Source: Gammaproteobacteria bacterium (lineage in GTDB: Bacteria > Pseudomonadota > Gammaproteobacteria > Pseudomonadales > Pseudohongiellaceae). From it: a DNA stretch of 64,000 nt. Location: the NCBI GenBank assembly GCA_019654215.1, contig BPDI01000008.1, forward strand, positions 30,612-94,611, in the 5' to 3' direction. Below are positions 38,644 to 48,048 of the stretch, piece by piece. The notes under the pieces were generated by a model. It ran no database searches and had not been told where the DNA came from. It saw only the letters and a program-made list of their open reading frames with translations. The position numbers were made by a program, and so were the translations under genes. Each line of letters starts with the position of its first letter. Position 1 is the first letter of the stretch.

Positions 38644-39714
38644 ATGCCTATCTCTAATACAGCAGTCTTAGTGGTCCTAACTGCTCTCACTCTCAATACC
38701 TGCGTCAGTCGCAATCTGAGTCAACCAGGAATAGTACATACTGAATTTTTATTTGAGAGAGCGTCTTTTCCTAGTGTTCACGCTTCCACCTTAATAGAAA
38801 CTGATTCGGGACTGATTGCAGCATGGTTTGGTGGCACCGCAGAAGGGAATAATGACGTGGGAATCTGGCTATCACGCCAGATAGACGGTGAATGGACGAC
38901 CTCGGTAGAGGTAGCCACTGGAGAGCAATCCAATGGAATTAGATATCCAACCTGGAATCCGGTGTTATTCGCTAGCGGAGACGATGAAGTTAGTTTGTAT
39001 TACAAGGTCGGACCCAGTCCAAGAGAGTGGTGGGGATCAGTAATTAAATCTGGAGATAATGGTCTTAATTGGAGCTCTCCAGAAAGATTGCTTGATGGGA
39101 TACTCGGACCAATCAAAAACAAACCAGTTCGTTTATCCGATGGAACTATAATTAGTTCCAGTAGCACCGAAACCAATACTCGCCCGAGTAATTGGCGTAT
39201 TCATTTTGAGCTATCTGCTGATAATGGTGAAAACTGGAACATAATTCGACCAGCTCCCGTCAATTCAGATTCAGAAATTCATGCGATACAACCAAGTATT
39301 CTTATTCATACCAACGGTCGTTTGCAGGCTTTAGGTAGATCAAGATCTGATTATGTTTTTCAAACCTGGTCTTATGACAGTGGATTAAGTTGGAGCCCAG
39401 TAACTCTCACTTCATTGCCGAATCCAAGTGCGGGTACTGACGCGTTAACACTAAGTGATGGGCGTCATCTTATCGTCTACAACCACACGCCTGATGGACG
39501 CTCGCCTTTGAATGTTGCTGTATCTGATGACGGTGAGAACTGGCATGCGGCACTAGTTCTGGAAAATGAAAGAGGGGAATACTCTTATCCAGCGGTGATT
39601 CAAACTTCCGATGGTCTCGTTCATATTACCTACACCTGGCGTCGCGAGCTTATTAAGCATGTTGTAGTTAATCCAAATGAATTGAACTTAACTCCAATAT
39701 CTAATTGGGATTAA
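38644..39714 (+). CDS. Sialidase-like six-bladed beta-propeller (exported)
   Basis: 356 residues, intact. A hydrophobic N-terminus (NTAVLVVLTALTLNTC) suggests export. Sialidase features: FPSVHASTLIETDSGLIAAW, FGGTAEGNNDVGIWLSRQ, and repeated Asp-box motifs SGDNGLNW, SADNGENW, SYDSGLSW and SDDGENWH. Also NKPVRLSDGTII, and VHITYTWRRELIKHV, with a YTW(R)R end typical of the BNR-repeat exo-sialidase-like family. True sialidases need an arginine triad; its presence cannot be confirmed here. Plausible substrates are sialic acids or other glycans. It is convergent with a sulfatase, which fits glycan breakdown. Confidence 0.8.
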   Translation: MPISNTAVLVVLTALTLNTCVSRNLSQPGIVHTEFLFERASFPSVHASTLIETDSGLIAAWFGGTAEGNNDVGIWLSRQIDGEWTTSVEVATGEQSNGIRYPTWNPVLFASGDDEVSLYYKVGPSPREWWGSVIKSGDNGLNWSSPERLLDGILGPIKNKPVRLSDGTIISSSSTETNTRPSNWRIHFELSADNGENWNIIRPAPVNSDSEIHAIQPSILIHTNGRLQALGRSRSDYVFQTWSYDSGLSWSPVTLTSLPNPSAGTDALTLSDGRHLIVYNHTPDGRSPLNVAVSDDGENWHAALVLENERGEYSYPAVIQTSDGLVHITYTWRRELIKHVVVNPNELNLTPISNWD

Positions 39715-39816
39715 CTCCATGCTCGACTATGAGGAGAGCATATGAACATGCAAGATGGCAGGGAAGAGATCGATTCGCGAATTAAAGAATGTATGTGATG
39801 TATGTATAAATTTTTT

Positions 39817-41523
39817 CTAATTAAAACCATCCCTAAAGATTGCTCTTACCCGATTATAATTTTCCGGCATATCTCGAACATTATTTTCTTTAGCATAAGC
39901 TTCATAGTCGGCCATCATTTCAGACAACAATTCAGGTCTCTCGTTGACTAGATCTTTAGTCTCACCAGGATCGATCTTGATATTAAACAAATGCCAATCA
40001 GTTTCATTCTGGCTCATTTTGTTAATCACCAACTTATAGTCGCCTTTAAACAAAGCGCTGTTACCGCCCAGCTCGTAGCCGATAGGTTCATCGGTACTGT
40101 GAATTTGGTCAGAGTTGTTAGAAAGAAAACTTGAAAAGTCGCTACCAACAATGTGTTCCACATCTTTTTGGTTCCAGATTCCGCCATGATCCTCTATATC
40201 AACCAATTCCAAAATTGTTGGAGCAAGGTCGGTTACAAATACAAACTCATCGGTAAATTCATTCACTCTTTCAACACCTGGGCCAGACATAACTAGTGGA
40301 ACTCTAAGCCCGCCTTCATTTGCGTGAAACTTGTAATAGGTCAAAGGAGAAGCTGCAATCGTCGCATTGCTCGGGCCAATTGCATTAAAAGAGCCTCGTT
40401 CTCCCAACGTGTTGTAATCTGCGTTGTACCCGACCCTATCAAACCATTCTCCGAGAATTGAACCACCTTCAGGGTTAATTAAACTGGACCCTTCGGCACC
40501 ATTATCAGAGGTAAAAATAAAAATCGTGTTGTCGTATTCTCCAATACTTTCAAGATAAGACAGAAGACGACCAATATGCATGTCCATGTTATCAACCATG
40601 CCGGCATATACTTCCATGCGCCGAGCATGATGACGCTTTTGTTCTTCATTTAAGTTATCCCAATTTAAAGTTCCCGGTGTAACTTGTGCGGTTGTTCCTG
40701 CAGGAATCACACCTGCTTCAATTGCAGCGACTCGTCTTTGCTCGCGCATAACAGTCCATCCTTGGTCATAGACATTTGCATATTTGTCTGAAAACTCTCG
40801 AGGCGCTTGCACCGGCATATGCACTGCTTGAAACGGAATATAAGCAAAGAAAGGTTCATTATCGTCTTCATTTGAATCGATAAATTCGATGGTTTTATCG
40901 ATGAAATACTCTGAGGAATAAAAATCATCAGGCAGGTTATGCCGAGCACCATCTGCATACCAATTTGCCTGATCGTAAATCGGCAAATAAGCACGCTGTT
41001 CCCAATTATCTGCTCCAGTATCTGCCATGGCGATCGTGCGATCGAATCCTCTCGCCGAAGGAAGCAAATCAGGTGTATGGCCTAAATGCCATTTGCCAGT
41101 CACATAGGTGTGGTAGCCACTGGCTTGTAACATGCTTGCCAGGGTTACAACATTGTGGCTTAAAACTCCCTGATAGTTTTCATAGACAGTCATTTCTGCA
41201 GGCAATGCTTCAGGGATGTTAGGCACGCCATTTCTGTGACTATCGACACCAGTTAGCAGCATCGCACGGGCTGGAGCACAGCTACCCGCAGTGTGATAAT
41301 TAGTAAAAGAAAGTCCTTCTTGGGCCAGTCTGGCTATATTGGGAGTATTTATTTCGCTGCCAAATGGGGAGATATCTGTATAACCGAGATCATCGGCGAG
41401 TATCAATACGATATTTGGCCGTTTCAAGCTGTTGTCAAAATTTTGTTGGGCGAGAATTGAGCTCGGAGTTGTTGAGCTCAGGAGATATAGCAAAATGATG
41501 CACAATAGTTGTTTCAATCGCAT
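39817..41523 (-). CDS. Exported type I sulfatase (arylsulfatase family)
   Basis: 568 residues, intact, with a Sec signal ending SILAQQ. The sulfatase core: RPNIVLILADDLGYTD (metal-binding DD), then SCAPARAMLLTG with Cys82 in the C-x-P-x-R motif that is converted to formylglycine. Then GYHTYVTGKWHLGH, FTSDNGAEG (DNG metal motif) and a C-terminal subdomain with DWHLFNIKIDPGETKDL, typical of arylsulfatase A types. It removes sulfate from sulfated sugars or aryl sulfates in the periplasm. The maturing enzyme gene was not seen in the window. A short hairpin (AGCGGAG/CTCCGCT, 41621-41645) lies in its upstream divergent region. Confidence 0.9.
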   Translation of the reverse strand: MRLKQLLCIILLYLLSSTTPSSILAQQNFDNSLKRPNIVLILADDLGYTDISPFGSEINTPNIARLAQEGLSFTNYHTAGSCAPARAMLLTGVDSHRNGVPNIPEALPAEMTVYENYQGVLSHNVVTLASMLQASGYHTYVTGKWHLGHTPDLLPSARGFDRTIAMADTGADNWEQRAYLPIYDQANWYADGARHNLPDDFYSSEYFIDKTIEFIDSNEDDNEPFFAYIPFQAVHMPVQAPREFSDKYANVYDQGWTVMREQRRVAAIEAGVIPAGTTAQVTPGTLNWDNLNEEQKRHHARRMEVYAGMVDNMDMHIGRLLSYLESIGEYDNTIFIFTSDNGAEGSSLINPEGGSILGEWFDRVGYNADYNTLGERGSFNAIGPSNATIAASPLTYYKFHANEGGLRVPLVMSGPGVERVNEFTDEFVFVTDLAPTILELVDIEDHGGIWNQKDVEHIVGSDFSSFLSNNSDQIHSTDEPIGYELGGNSALFKGDYKLVINKMSQNETDWHLFNIKIDPGETKDLVNERPELLSEMMADYEAYAKENNVRDMPENYNRVRAIFRDGFN

Positions 41524-41737
41524 AATTCTTCCTTACTTCTGCTTAGATTAGCCGATATCCGGCTGCTCTATTTTGGTTTTCTATTTCTATCATATTTATG
41601 CTTAATTGTTTCATTGAGTTAGCGGAGGCTGCAAGAGACTCCGCTTTAGAGTGAAATCTGTTTACGGAGGAATATATTAGCGCTAAGGTCTACTTTTGAG
41701 GGCCTCTTTTTTTTGGAATACCGGAGGAAATATAAAA

Positions 41738-42397
41738 ATGAATAAGAAAGCTTTACTAATTATGTCAACGGCAGGTGTTTTAACATTCTCAACCCTGACC
41801 ATCGTTGCACAACAGGATGAAGAACCGCCTGAAATGGGCTTTTTCGTCACTAGCGTCGGTATCGGAGATGGAGCTAATCTTGGAGGATTGGCTGGCGCTG
41901 ATGCCCATTGTAATGCTCTTGCATCTGCTGCGGGTTCGTCGCGCACATGGGCGGCCTATTTGAGCACTCAGGGAGTGGACGCGGTCAATGCTCGTGACCG
42001 AATAGGTCAAGGGCCATGGGCTAATGCAGTGGGTGCGATCATAGCGAACGACCTGACATACCTCCATTACGACAATTCTAATATTGATTGGGAGAACGCA
42101 TTGGACGAAAACGGCAATAGATTTGCTTCTCGTAGAGAAACACCTGAGTTTTCAGAGCACGATATACTCACAGGGTCGCAAATTGATGGTTCTGCGTTTC
42201 CTGTAGGGCAAGATCAAACCTGTAATAATTGGACTAGTAACGATGAGGGTAGTGCTAGAGTGGGTCATGCGGACCGTTGGTCTTTCTTGACGCCAGGTTC
42301 GCCCTGGAACTCCTCCCATGGCACACCAGGTTGTTCACAAGAAGAGCTGGTGAGTGTAGGCGGAGCTGGATTGCTGTATTGTTTCGCGACTGACTAG
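41738..42397 (+). CDS. Exported protein with collagen/endostatin-like C-type lectin fold
   Basis: 219 residues. ATG 41738 follows GGAGGAAA at a good distance; an in-frame start at 41696 lacks a ribosome site. The signal is MNKKALLIMSTAGVLTFSTL. The mature part reads FFVTSVGIGDGANLGGLAG, ADAHCNALASAAGSSRTWAA, YLSTQGVDAVNARDRIGQGP, then NWTSNDEGSARVGHADRW and the end LYCFATD. The pattern (leaping-Cys, WxAYLS, final C-F) matches bacterial relatives of the endostatin/collagen XV NC10 fold. Ligand unknown. Monocistronic, ended by a terminator. Confidence 0.65.
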   Translation: MNKKALLIMSTAGVLTFSTLTIVAQQDEEPPEMGFFVTSVGIGDGANLGGLAGADAHCNALASAAGSSRTWAAYLSTQGVDAVNARDRIGQGPWANAVGAIIANDLTYLHYDNSNIDWENALDENGNRFASRRETPEFSEHDILTGSQIDGSAFPVGQDQTCNNWTSNDEGSARVGHADRWSFLTPGSPWNSSHGTPGCSQEELVSVGGAGLLYCFATD

Positions 42398-42408
42398 TAA
42401 ATATCTCT

Positions 42409-42446
42409 AAAACTGTCGGAGTAGTTTTTGCTTCGACAGTTTTTTA
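42409..42446 (+). terminator. Rho-independent terminator
   Basis: AAAACTGTCG pairs with CGACAGTTTT across a 15-base loop, followed by a run of T. It lies 12 bases after the stop of the endostatin-like gene. Confidence 0.85.
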
Positions 42447-42489
42447 TTGCAAAAATTTTGTCAGTCCTACTGAGGAAGAGAACCAAACA

Positions 42490-43565
42490 GTGCAAAAACC
42501 CTTTAGTTTAATATTTCTAGCTTTATTGCTAGGGGTTACAAATTCACAAATTTCGAATGCTGCTGAAGAAATGAATATTCTCGCTCGTATTCATTTCAAC
42601 ACCCAAACTGCAGATTTCGAGCGCACCAGAGAATTCTATCGCTTACTGGGATATACCCAGGGTGTTAATAATTTTCCAAGAACTAACACTCATGCTATGG
42701 CACGATCTCTTGGCATGTATGACTTATGCTCTTATGAGATCGAGAACATCGAAGTAATGTCCATTGCTAATGGGCTTGGACCAACTGGGATTGACTTAAT
42801 TCAATTCAATGTGCCCTATAACAATGAACCTCCTTATTCCAGTCCAAATCATCTTGGCATGGCCTATGCGGCCCTTTTAGCACATCAACTTTTGAAGAAG
42901 ATTACAACTACTTGTTAGAAGAGGGTATAAGTTTTGTTTCGGAACCCTATGGTGAAGAAGGAGAGCGATTTGTTTTTATGAAAGATCCAGACGGAGTCTT
43001 CTTAAAGCTAACCGAAGATAAGAGCTTGGATGCGATTGATAATGGCTCGGCAGTCAATATCAGTTCCATGCCGTACATCGGTGTTAATGTTAGTGATTTT
43101 GAAGAGTCTCTGAACTTTTATCAAAGAATCGGCTATACGGAAATTAAAATGCTGCCAGAGCAGGGATCTCTAGCAGAAGCTGAGGCCTATGGTCTCAATC
43201 ATGCTTTCACAATTCGGGGTGCTGATATCAGTCTGGCCAATGGTGATGGCAACACCCTGCGGTTAGTTCAGTGGTTGGAGCCTTTCAATCCAGAACCACC
43301 TTATCCGCCACCCATAAGCCATATTGGTATTCATCGCATTGCCTTGGCGGTAACGAACTTAGATTCTGCAGTAGCATCTCTTGCTAATGAAGGCGTTAAG
43401 TTTTTATCTGAGATAGCGCCTTGCTGTTCAGGAACTGGATTAGACGAAACCGGGATCATCAATGCCATCGATCCTGATGGAATATTTGTCGAGCTAATTG
43501 GGCCGATAACTCAACGCCCGCCCCAATCAATAGTCGCGGGTATGTATAGAAGAAGGTCAGACTAG
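42490..43565 (+). CDS. Exported double VOC (glyoxalase-fold) protein (one frameshift)
   Basis: Uses GTG at 42490 after GAGGAAGAG. A Sec signal ends ISNAAEE. Two VOC modules follow: the first has RIHFNTQTADFERTREFYRL and HLGMAYAALL, the second YIGVNVSDFEESLNFYQRIG, ISHIGIHRIALAVTNLDSAV and IDPDGIFVELIGP. The frame shifts near 42885, and without it the protein joins ALLTSTFEEDYNYLLEEGI. About 358 residues. The VOC fold covers glyoxalases, dioxygenases and resistance proteins; metal ligands were not resolved. A secreted two-module VOC protein is uncommon. Function unknown. Confidence 0.75.
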
Positions 43566-43607
43566 CAACTCCAGGTTACAAAGATTCGCAGTGCCGTAAC
43601 GCTGGGC

Positions 43608-44033
43608 CTATTGCAGAGGGCTAAATTCTGCTGGATCTAGAAATTGAATCTCCACGCCGGTAACGATTGGTCCATCTTCTAAAGATTTATTCCACATCTC
43701 AGTCCAAACCGGATCGGCTGAGAAATTCGCCCACGATTCTACTGCTGCATCTCGGTCATTGTGAGCAACCATATACACCAGCGTATTCTGTGACAGATCT
43801 TCATTATCAGGAATCCAATAACCAACACTGGTCATGCCATGTTTATGGAACAAATCGATTTCGCCACCGCCAAAACGATCTAATAGAGGTGGCAGTCGAC
43901 CTTCTGCTGTTGTGTAGGTTCGTAGTTCATAAACTTTTTGGCTTTGTGCATAAATTTCGTGTTGGTGTTGAAATGCGATTCCCATCGCGAACGCGCAAGC
44001 GATCATTAAGACAGATAGAACTTCTCTATTCAT
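43608..44033 (-). CDS. Exported NIPSNAP-family protein
   Basis: 141 residues, intact. An N-terminal hydrophobic segment (VLSVLMIACAFAMGIAF) acts as signal or anchor. The NIPSNAP domain is clear: QKVYELRTYTTAEGRLPPLL, FGGGEIDLFHKHGMTSVGYW, TLVYMVAHNDRDAAVESWAN and DPVWTEMWNKS. These dimeric ferredoxin-like domains have no settled enzyme function. Convergent with the VOC gene; 50 bases downstream of the M28 peptidase gene on the same strand, so possibly co-transcribed with it. Confidence 0.88.
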   Translation of the reverse strand: MNREVLSVLMIACAFAMGIAFQHQHEIYAQSQKVYELRTYTTAEGRLPPLLDRFGGGEIDLFHKHGMTSVGYWIPDNEDLSQNTLVYMVAHNDRDAAVESWANFSADPVWTEMWNKSLEDGPIVTGVEIQFLDPAEFSPLQ

Positions 44034-44082
44034 GATTGTTCCTTAATGGTTCAAATAATTACTTAGGTTTACTTAATCGAAA

Positions 44083-45597
44083 CTAATTACTCGAAAGCTC
44101 TGAGTAGCTTAGATTATTGATTTGATCAATTATCTTCGCGTAGGCACGGGTTGTCGCTGCCAAACTCGCTGCTGGAATCGCTTCTGCGGTTTCTATATTA
44201 GTGTGTAGTAATACACCCGCATGCATTAGAACAATCGAAGGTGCTAAATTGAATATAGTTGCGATCTCCCCTGTGGGTCCACCGGTTTCTGTCCAGCGTG
44301 GAATTCCAAAGTCATCGAATGCTTGAAGTGTAATCTCCATAAGCTTGCTCGAGCCATTAATTCGCCAGGAGAAGGGACCGATTGAATTAGTCGAACAAAG
44401 CTCAGGTCCAAAGCGATCAATAAGTGCATGAGCAGTATGTTCGGCATTAATAATCAGTACAGTATTATCCAGAATCGAAGCGCGATTATCGTATAGCCAG
44501 GTATGTCCGGTTCGAGCTAAATTATGGTGTCCAGGTGTTCCGATGATTTCTATACTATGCTTTCTTTGTTCCTTAGGTTTTTGTCCAAAGAAACGCATTA
44601 GTTCTAATGCAGTAGCAACACCTGAAGCATTATCACTAGCACCCTCAAAATAGGCATCGCGGTGAGCAACGATGATAACTCGCTCCGCATTTGGAGAAGC
44701 GGCTGGAATTTCTCCACGAACATTAGAGGTAGATAACCCTTCGGCCATGCTTACATCTAGGTGAAGATTAATAGTCACTGCCTCATTAGAAGAAGAGTTT
44801 GCTAACAATTCTTGTAATACTGCGCCGTCTTCCGCTCCAATGCTAAGTGTGGGAACGGAGGTTCCAACATTGTAAAATGCAGTCTGTAAATTACCCGGTA
44901 ATTCCAATACCAGTAGAATGGCGGCGGCACCCAGTTCATCGGCCCGTCTCAAAGCACCGTTGCTGCGGGCTGAATTAAATATTGTGCTAGAAGTGGGGAT
45001 GGAGTGGATTACTACAGCTTTGCCCTCGACGTCTCTCCCTATGAAATCGGTTGCCATCCCCAGGCCCACGTCGATTAGTTCAACTTCTATTCCATTTTTT
45101 GTCGTTCCTGAAGAACCATAAGCTGGCCAGGCAGATGTTAAATCTAAAGTTGTACCATTTGATGTTACTGATACTTTCCAGTTTTCAGGAAACCATTGTG
45201 ATGGCAATGAAATAGAATCAAGTCGTACGTTTTCGGCTTCTGTTTCACGCAATTGAGCCATCATCCATTCTGCGGTTTCATGATCTGAATCCGTTCCGAT
45301 TATTCTTCCCCAGTATTTATTACCGGCCGCTTTGTAACGTTGCGCAATAGCTGCCTGTTCTTCAACGAGTCTTTTCATGCGAAGGCCATCGATGGAATCA
45401 TAGATCTCATTTGCAGAATTACTAAAGCGGAGATAAGAAGAATCTGCTGTGAAATCTAGTCCCGCAGTTTGTTCCGAAGGCGCGATACAAGCTGCCGGAT
45501 AGGGAGAAATTGCATTAGTCGAATCGATTTGCGCGCTTGCGCCAAAGGACAGCAACCAGAGAAATAAAAAATAGAATGGGCTCGATCGAGTTTTCAT
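44083..45597 (-). CDS. Exported M28-family zinc metallopeptidase
   Basis: 504 residues from ATG 45597 (MKTRSSPFYFLFLWLLSFG, signal ending GASAQ), preferred over an upstream ATG at 45627. A PA-like insert precedes the catalytic domain. Zinc ligands: ERVIIVAHRDAYFEGASDNA (HxD and bridging Asp), then SIEIIGTPGHHNLARTGH and VLIINAEHTAHALIDRFGP. The family are aminopeptidases or carboxypeptidases. Substrate preference is not visible. It is the upstream gene of a probable pair with the NIPSNAP gene. Confidence 0.85.
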   Translation of the reverse strand: MKTRSSPFYFLFLWLLSFGASAQIDSTNAISPYPAACIAPSEQTAGLDFTADSSYLRFSNSANEIYDSIDGLRMKRLVEEQAAIAQRYKAAGNKYWGRIIGTDSDHETAEWMMAQLRETEAENVRLDSISLPSQWFPENWKVSVTSNGTTLDLTSAWPAYGSSGTTKNGIEVELIDVGLGMATDFIGRDVEGKAVVIHSIPTSSTIFNSARSNGALRRADELGAAAILLVLELPGNLQTAFYNVGTSVPTLSIGAEDGAVLQELLANSSSNEAVTINLHLDVSMAEGLSTSNVRGEIPAASPNAERVIIVAHRDAYFEGASDNASGVATALELMRFFGQKPKEQRKHSIEIIGTPGHHNLARTGHTWLYDNRASILDNTVLIINAEHTAHALIDRFGPELCSTNSIGPFSWRINGSSKLMEITLQAFDDFGIPRWTETGGPTGEIATIFNLAPSIVLMHAGVLLHTNIETAEAIPAASLAATTRAYAKIIDQINNLSYSELSSN

Positions 45598-45730
45598 GGT
45601 CACTCCTTTATATAAGAGAGCTAACATAATCCACTTTTTTCACGAGTAAAAGTGGCAATAATAGCTTCTTTAGGATTGGACAAGCCTATTCCATGGCGCT
45701 AACTTTAATGTTTCCCTAAGAGAAGCTCTT

Positions 45731-46990
45731 ATGAAACAACTAGTTCTTTGTACTCTGTTGTTAGCGCTGGGTCCAGTGGCCAAGGCGCAGCAAGTACTCC
45801 AGCCAACAGACCATTGCCGCGATTTTTCATCTTCGGACATCGCTACCTTCACCGATCCGAACTTTGAAGAAGTCGTTAGAGATGCTTTGTCGATAAATGG
45901 GGAAGCAGATCTGACTTGTGGGTTGTTAGGGGATCTAACTCAGCTTGCTGTTGGTTCAGAATCGGAGCGAGTGGTTTATGGTGGCACTCTGCGATCTTCG
46001 CCGGAGAAACCATTCGGAAACTTGGACGGAATCCAGAACCTTACCAATCTTAGAAATCTTACGATTCTAAATCGTTTGGTCACAGACATTAGCCCGATTA
46101 GTGAGCTCAAAAATTTACGCTTTTTAAGTCTGCATACAAATTGGATCAGCGATATCACGCCTCTAAGCGGACTGACTGATTTAGAACAACTGATTATTAG
46201 TGAAAATCCAATATCTGATATCAGCGCATTAAGTGAATTAACAAAGTTAAGACGCCTGCATGTTCATGGCTTGTATCCCTATCAAGAGGAGCACTACATG
46301 AATATGAATGATGGTCGAGATACTAATGTCGTTTTTAATGGCATAACTGATGTTAGTCCTTTAGCTAATCTTACTGAATTACGTTTGCTGCGCATTCACT
46401 TGAATAGTATCACCGACATAAGTCCTCTTGCTGAACTGACCAAAATGACGCACTTACGTCTTTACGACAATCAAATAAAAGATATAAGTGCAATTGTCGA
46501 CATGGATGATTTGATCTTGCTTTGGATTCACAATAATCAGATCGAAGACATTAGTGCGCTGCGAAATAAAGATGGCATGCTGCAACTTGGTTTAAATAGC
46601 AATGCAATTACTGACATCGATGTGCTAAACACTATGACGGATTTAGAATATCTGTTTCTCAGTGATAATCAGATCGAAGACGTTTCAGCGATTAAGGATT
46701 TAACGAATCTGCAAGTACTGCGCTTAGAAAATAATGAAATAACAGAAGTGCAAGCGCTCGTTGGTTTGCGAAATATTAGAGAATTGAGTCTTGCTCAGAA
46801 TCCTTCACTGTTTAATGTGCAACCATTGTTGGCTAATGAAGGATTGGGCAGGGGCGATGAGTTAGATCTGCGTTTTACCTATGTGCGCTGCTCTGACATG
46901 GATGCGTTTACTAATAAAGGAATAAACTTATTGCGAGTAACATCATTAAATGGATCAGCTTGCGCTGGGCGCAGGCTAGAAGATCCCTAA
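45731..46990 (+). CDS. Exported leucine-rich-repeat (SDS22/internalin-type) protein
   Basis: 419 residues, intact, with a Sec signal ending VAKAQQV. After a Cys-bearing cap (TDHCRDFSSSDIATFTDPNF, then VVRDALSINGEADLTCGLL) come about eleven LRRs of the 22-residue SDS22 form, such as ISELKNLRFLSLHTNWISD, ITPLSGLTDLEQLIISENPI and LTNLQVLRLENNEITE. The C-terminal cap has a cysteine (YVRCSDMDAFTNKGIN). The closest relative in the window is the LRR gene at 49026. Likely a periplasmic or surface binding protein. It starts a run of five same-strand genes. Confidence 0.88.
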   Translation: MKQLVLCTLLLALGPVAKAQQVLQPTDHCRDFSSSDIATFTDPNFEEVVRDALSINGEADLTCGLLGDLTQLAVGSESERVVYGGTLRSSPEKPFGNLDGIQNLTNLRNLTILNRLVTDISPISELKNLRFLSLHTNWISDITPLSGLTDLEQLIISENPISDISALSELTKLRRLHVHGLYPYQEEHYMNMNDGRDTNVVFNGITDVSPLANLTELRLLRIHLNSITDISPLAELTKMTHLRLYDNQIKDISAIVDMDDLILLWIHNNQIEDISALRNKDGMLQLGLNSNAITDIDVLNTMTDLEYLFLSDNQIEDVSAIKDLTNLQVLRLENNEITEVQALVGLRNIRELSLAQNPSLFNVQPLLANEGLGRGDELDLRFTYVRCSDMDAFTNKGINLLRVTSLNGSACAGRRLEDP

Positions 46991-47000
46991 GTGGGAGCTC

Positions 47001-47999
47001 ATGAAAGCAATCAGACTATTATTAATACTCCTATTTACTTTTACTCTTTTCAGTACTCTGTCTCGAGCTGCTGAGCCAGCTGGCGTATCTGTTAAGCGGT
47101 TAGGCAATGGACCCATTATTACGCCAGATCTTGATCAACGAATGGGAGGGAATATTCAGGGTCCTTCTCTTATCAAAGTTCCCGATTGGGTAGAGAATCC
47201 TTTAGGTGAGTATTACTTGTATTTTGCCGATCATAGGGGCGAGTATATTCGCATGGCCTATGCTGAATCAGTCACTGGACCATGGACCGTTTACTCTCCA
47301 GGCACATTAAAACTGGAAGACTCCTATTTTCCCGCCACTTGTCCACCTTGCTCATTAGCGCCTGGCCAAAATGCGGCGCTCTATGCTCACATCGCATCAC
47401 CGGATGTGCACGTACGTGAAGATTTGCAGCAGATAGTTATGTATGTTCATGGCCGAGGAGTAGGCCGGCAGTTTACTCGCCATGCTGTTTCTAATGACGG
47501 AATTAATTTTGAAGGCAGAGAAGAAGATTTAGGGCGAGCTTATTTTCGAGTGATCGAACACGACGGTTATTTCTATGCGATGTCCATGCCTGGTAATCTG
47601 TACCGTTCTCGTGATGGTTTGAGTAATTTCGAAGAAGGTCCTAACTTCTTTACACCTGCCATGCGGCATTCTGCATTGTTGATTCGTGATAATCAGCTAT
47701 ACGTATTTTTTACCAACAGAAGTGATTCGCCGGAGCGCATTTTTTTATCGACTATTGATTTGTCAGGTGACTGGATAAACTGGACCGCAACTGAACCCGT
47801 GGAGGTGTTGCGACCTGAGACTGAATGGGAAGGATCAGATCTTCCAATTGAGCCATCGCGAGGGGGCTACATTGATGTGCGAGTTAACCAACTCAGAGAT
47901 CCTGCAATTTATCAGGAAGATAACAAAACTTATCTGTTGTATGCGGTTGCGGGAGAAAGTGGAATAGCAATCGCTGAGTTAGATTTCACAAACAATTAA
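47001..47999 (+). CDS. Exported glycosidase-type five-bladed beta-propeller (GH43/GH32-like)
   Basis: 332 residues, intact, 10 bases after the LRR gene. The signal is MKAIRLLLILLFTFTLFSTL. The body shows propeller strands with alternating acidic and aromatic residues: NGPIITPDLDQRMGGNIQGP, LGEYYLYFADHRGEYIRMAY, SVTGPWTVYSPGTL, SPDVHVREDLQQIVMYVHGR, and IYQEDNKTYLLYAVAGESGI. The strand order and the ESxTGPW element are those of GH43-type and related propellers. Catalytic acids could not be assigned, so it may be a lectin-like or inactive propeller. Tightly linked to the LRR gene. Confidence 0.7.
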   Translation: MKAIRLLLILLFTFTLFSTLSRAAEPAGVSVKRLGNGPIITPDLDQRMGGNIQGPSLIKVPDWVENPLGEYYLYFADHRGEYIRMAYAESVTGPWTVYSPGTLKLEDSYFPATCPPCSLAPGQNAALYAHIASPDVHVREDLQQIVMYVHGRGVGRQFTRHAVSNDGINFEGREEDLGRAYFRVIEHDGYFYAMSMPGNLYRSRDGLSNFEEGPNFFTPAMRHSALLIRDNQLYVFFTNRSDSPERIFLSTIDLSGDWINWTATEPVEVLRPETEWEGSDLPIEPSRGGYIDVRVNQLRDPAIYQEDNKTYLLYAVAGESGIAIAELDFTNN

Positions 48000-48048
48000 T
48001 AATCAAATGTACTTCCAATAGAAGTTTTGCGTAAAGGTGAAATTAAAA

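Noticed and set aside
39742..39798. An 18-codon frame (MNMQDGREEIDSRIKECM) after GAGGAGAG
   Set aside because: Good ribosome site but too short and without relatives to judge; could be the start of a lost gene.
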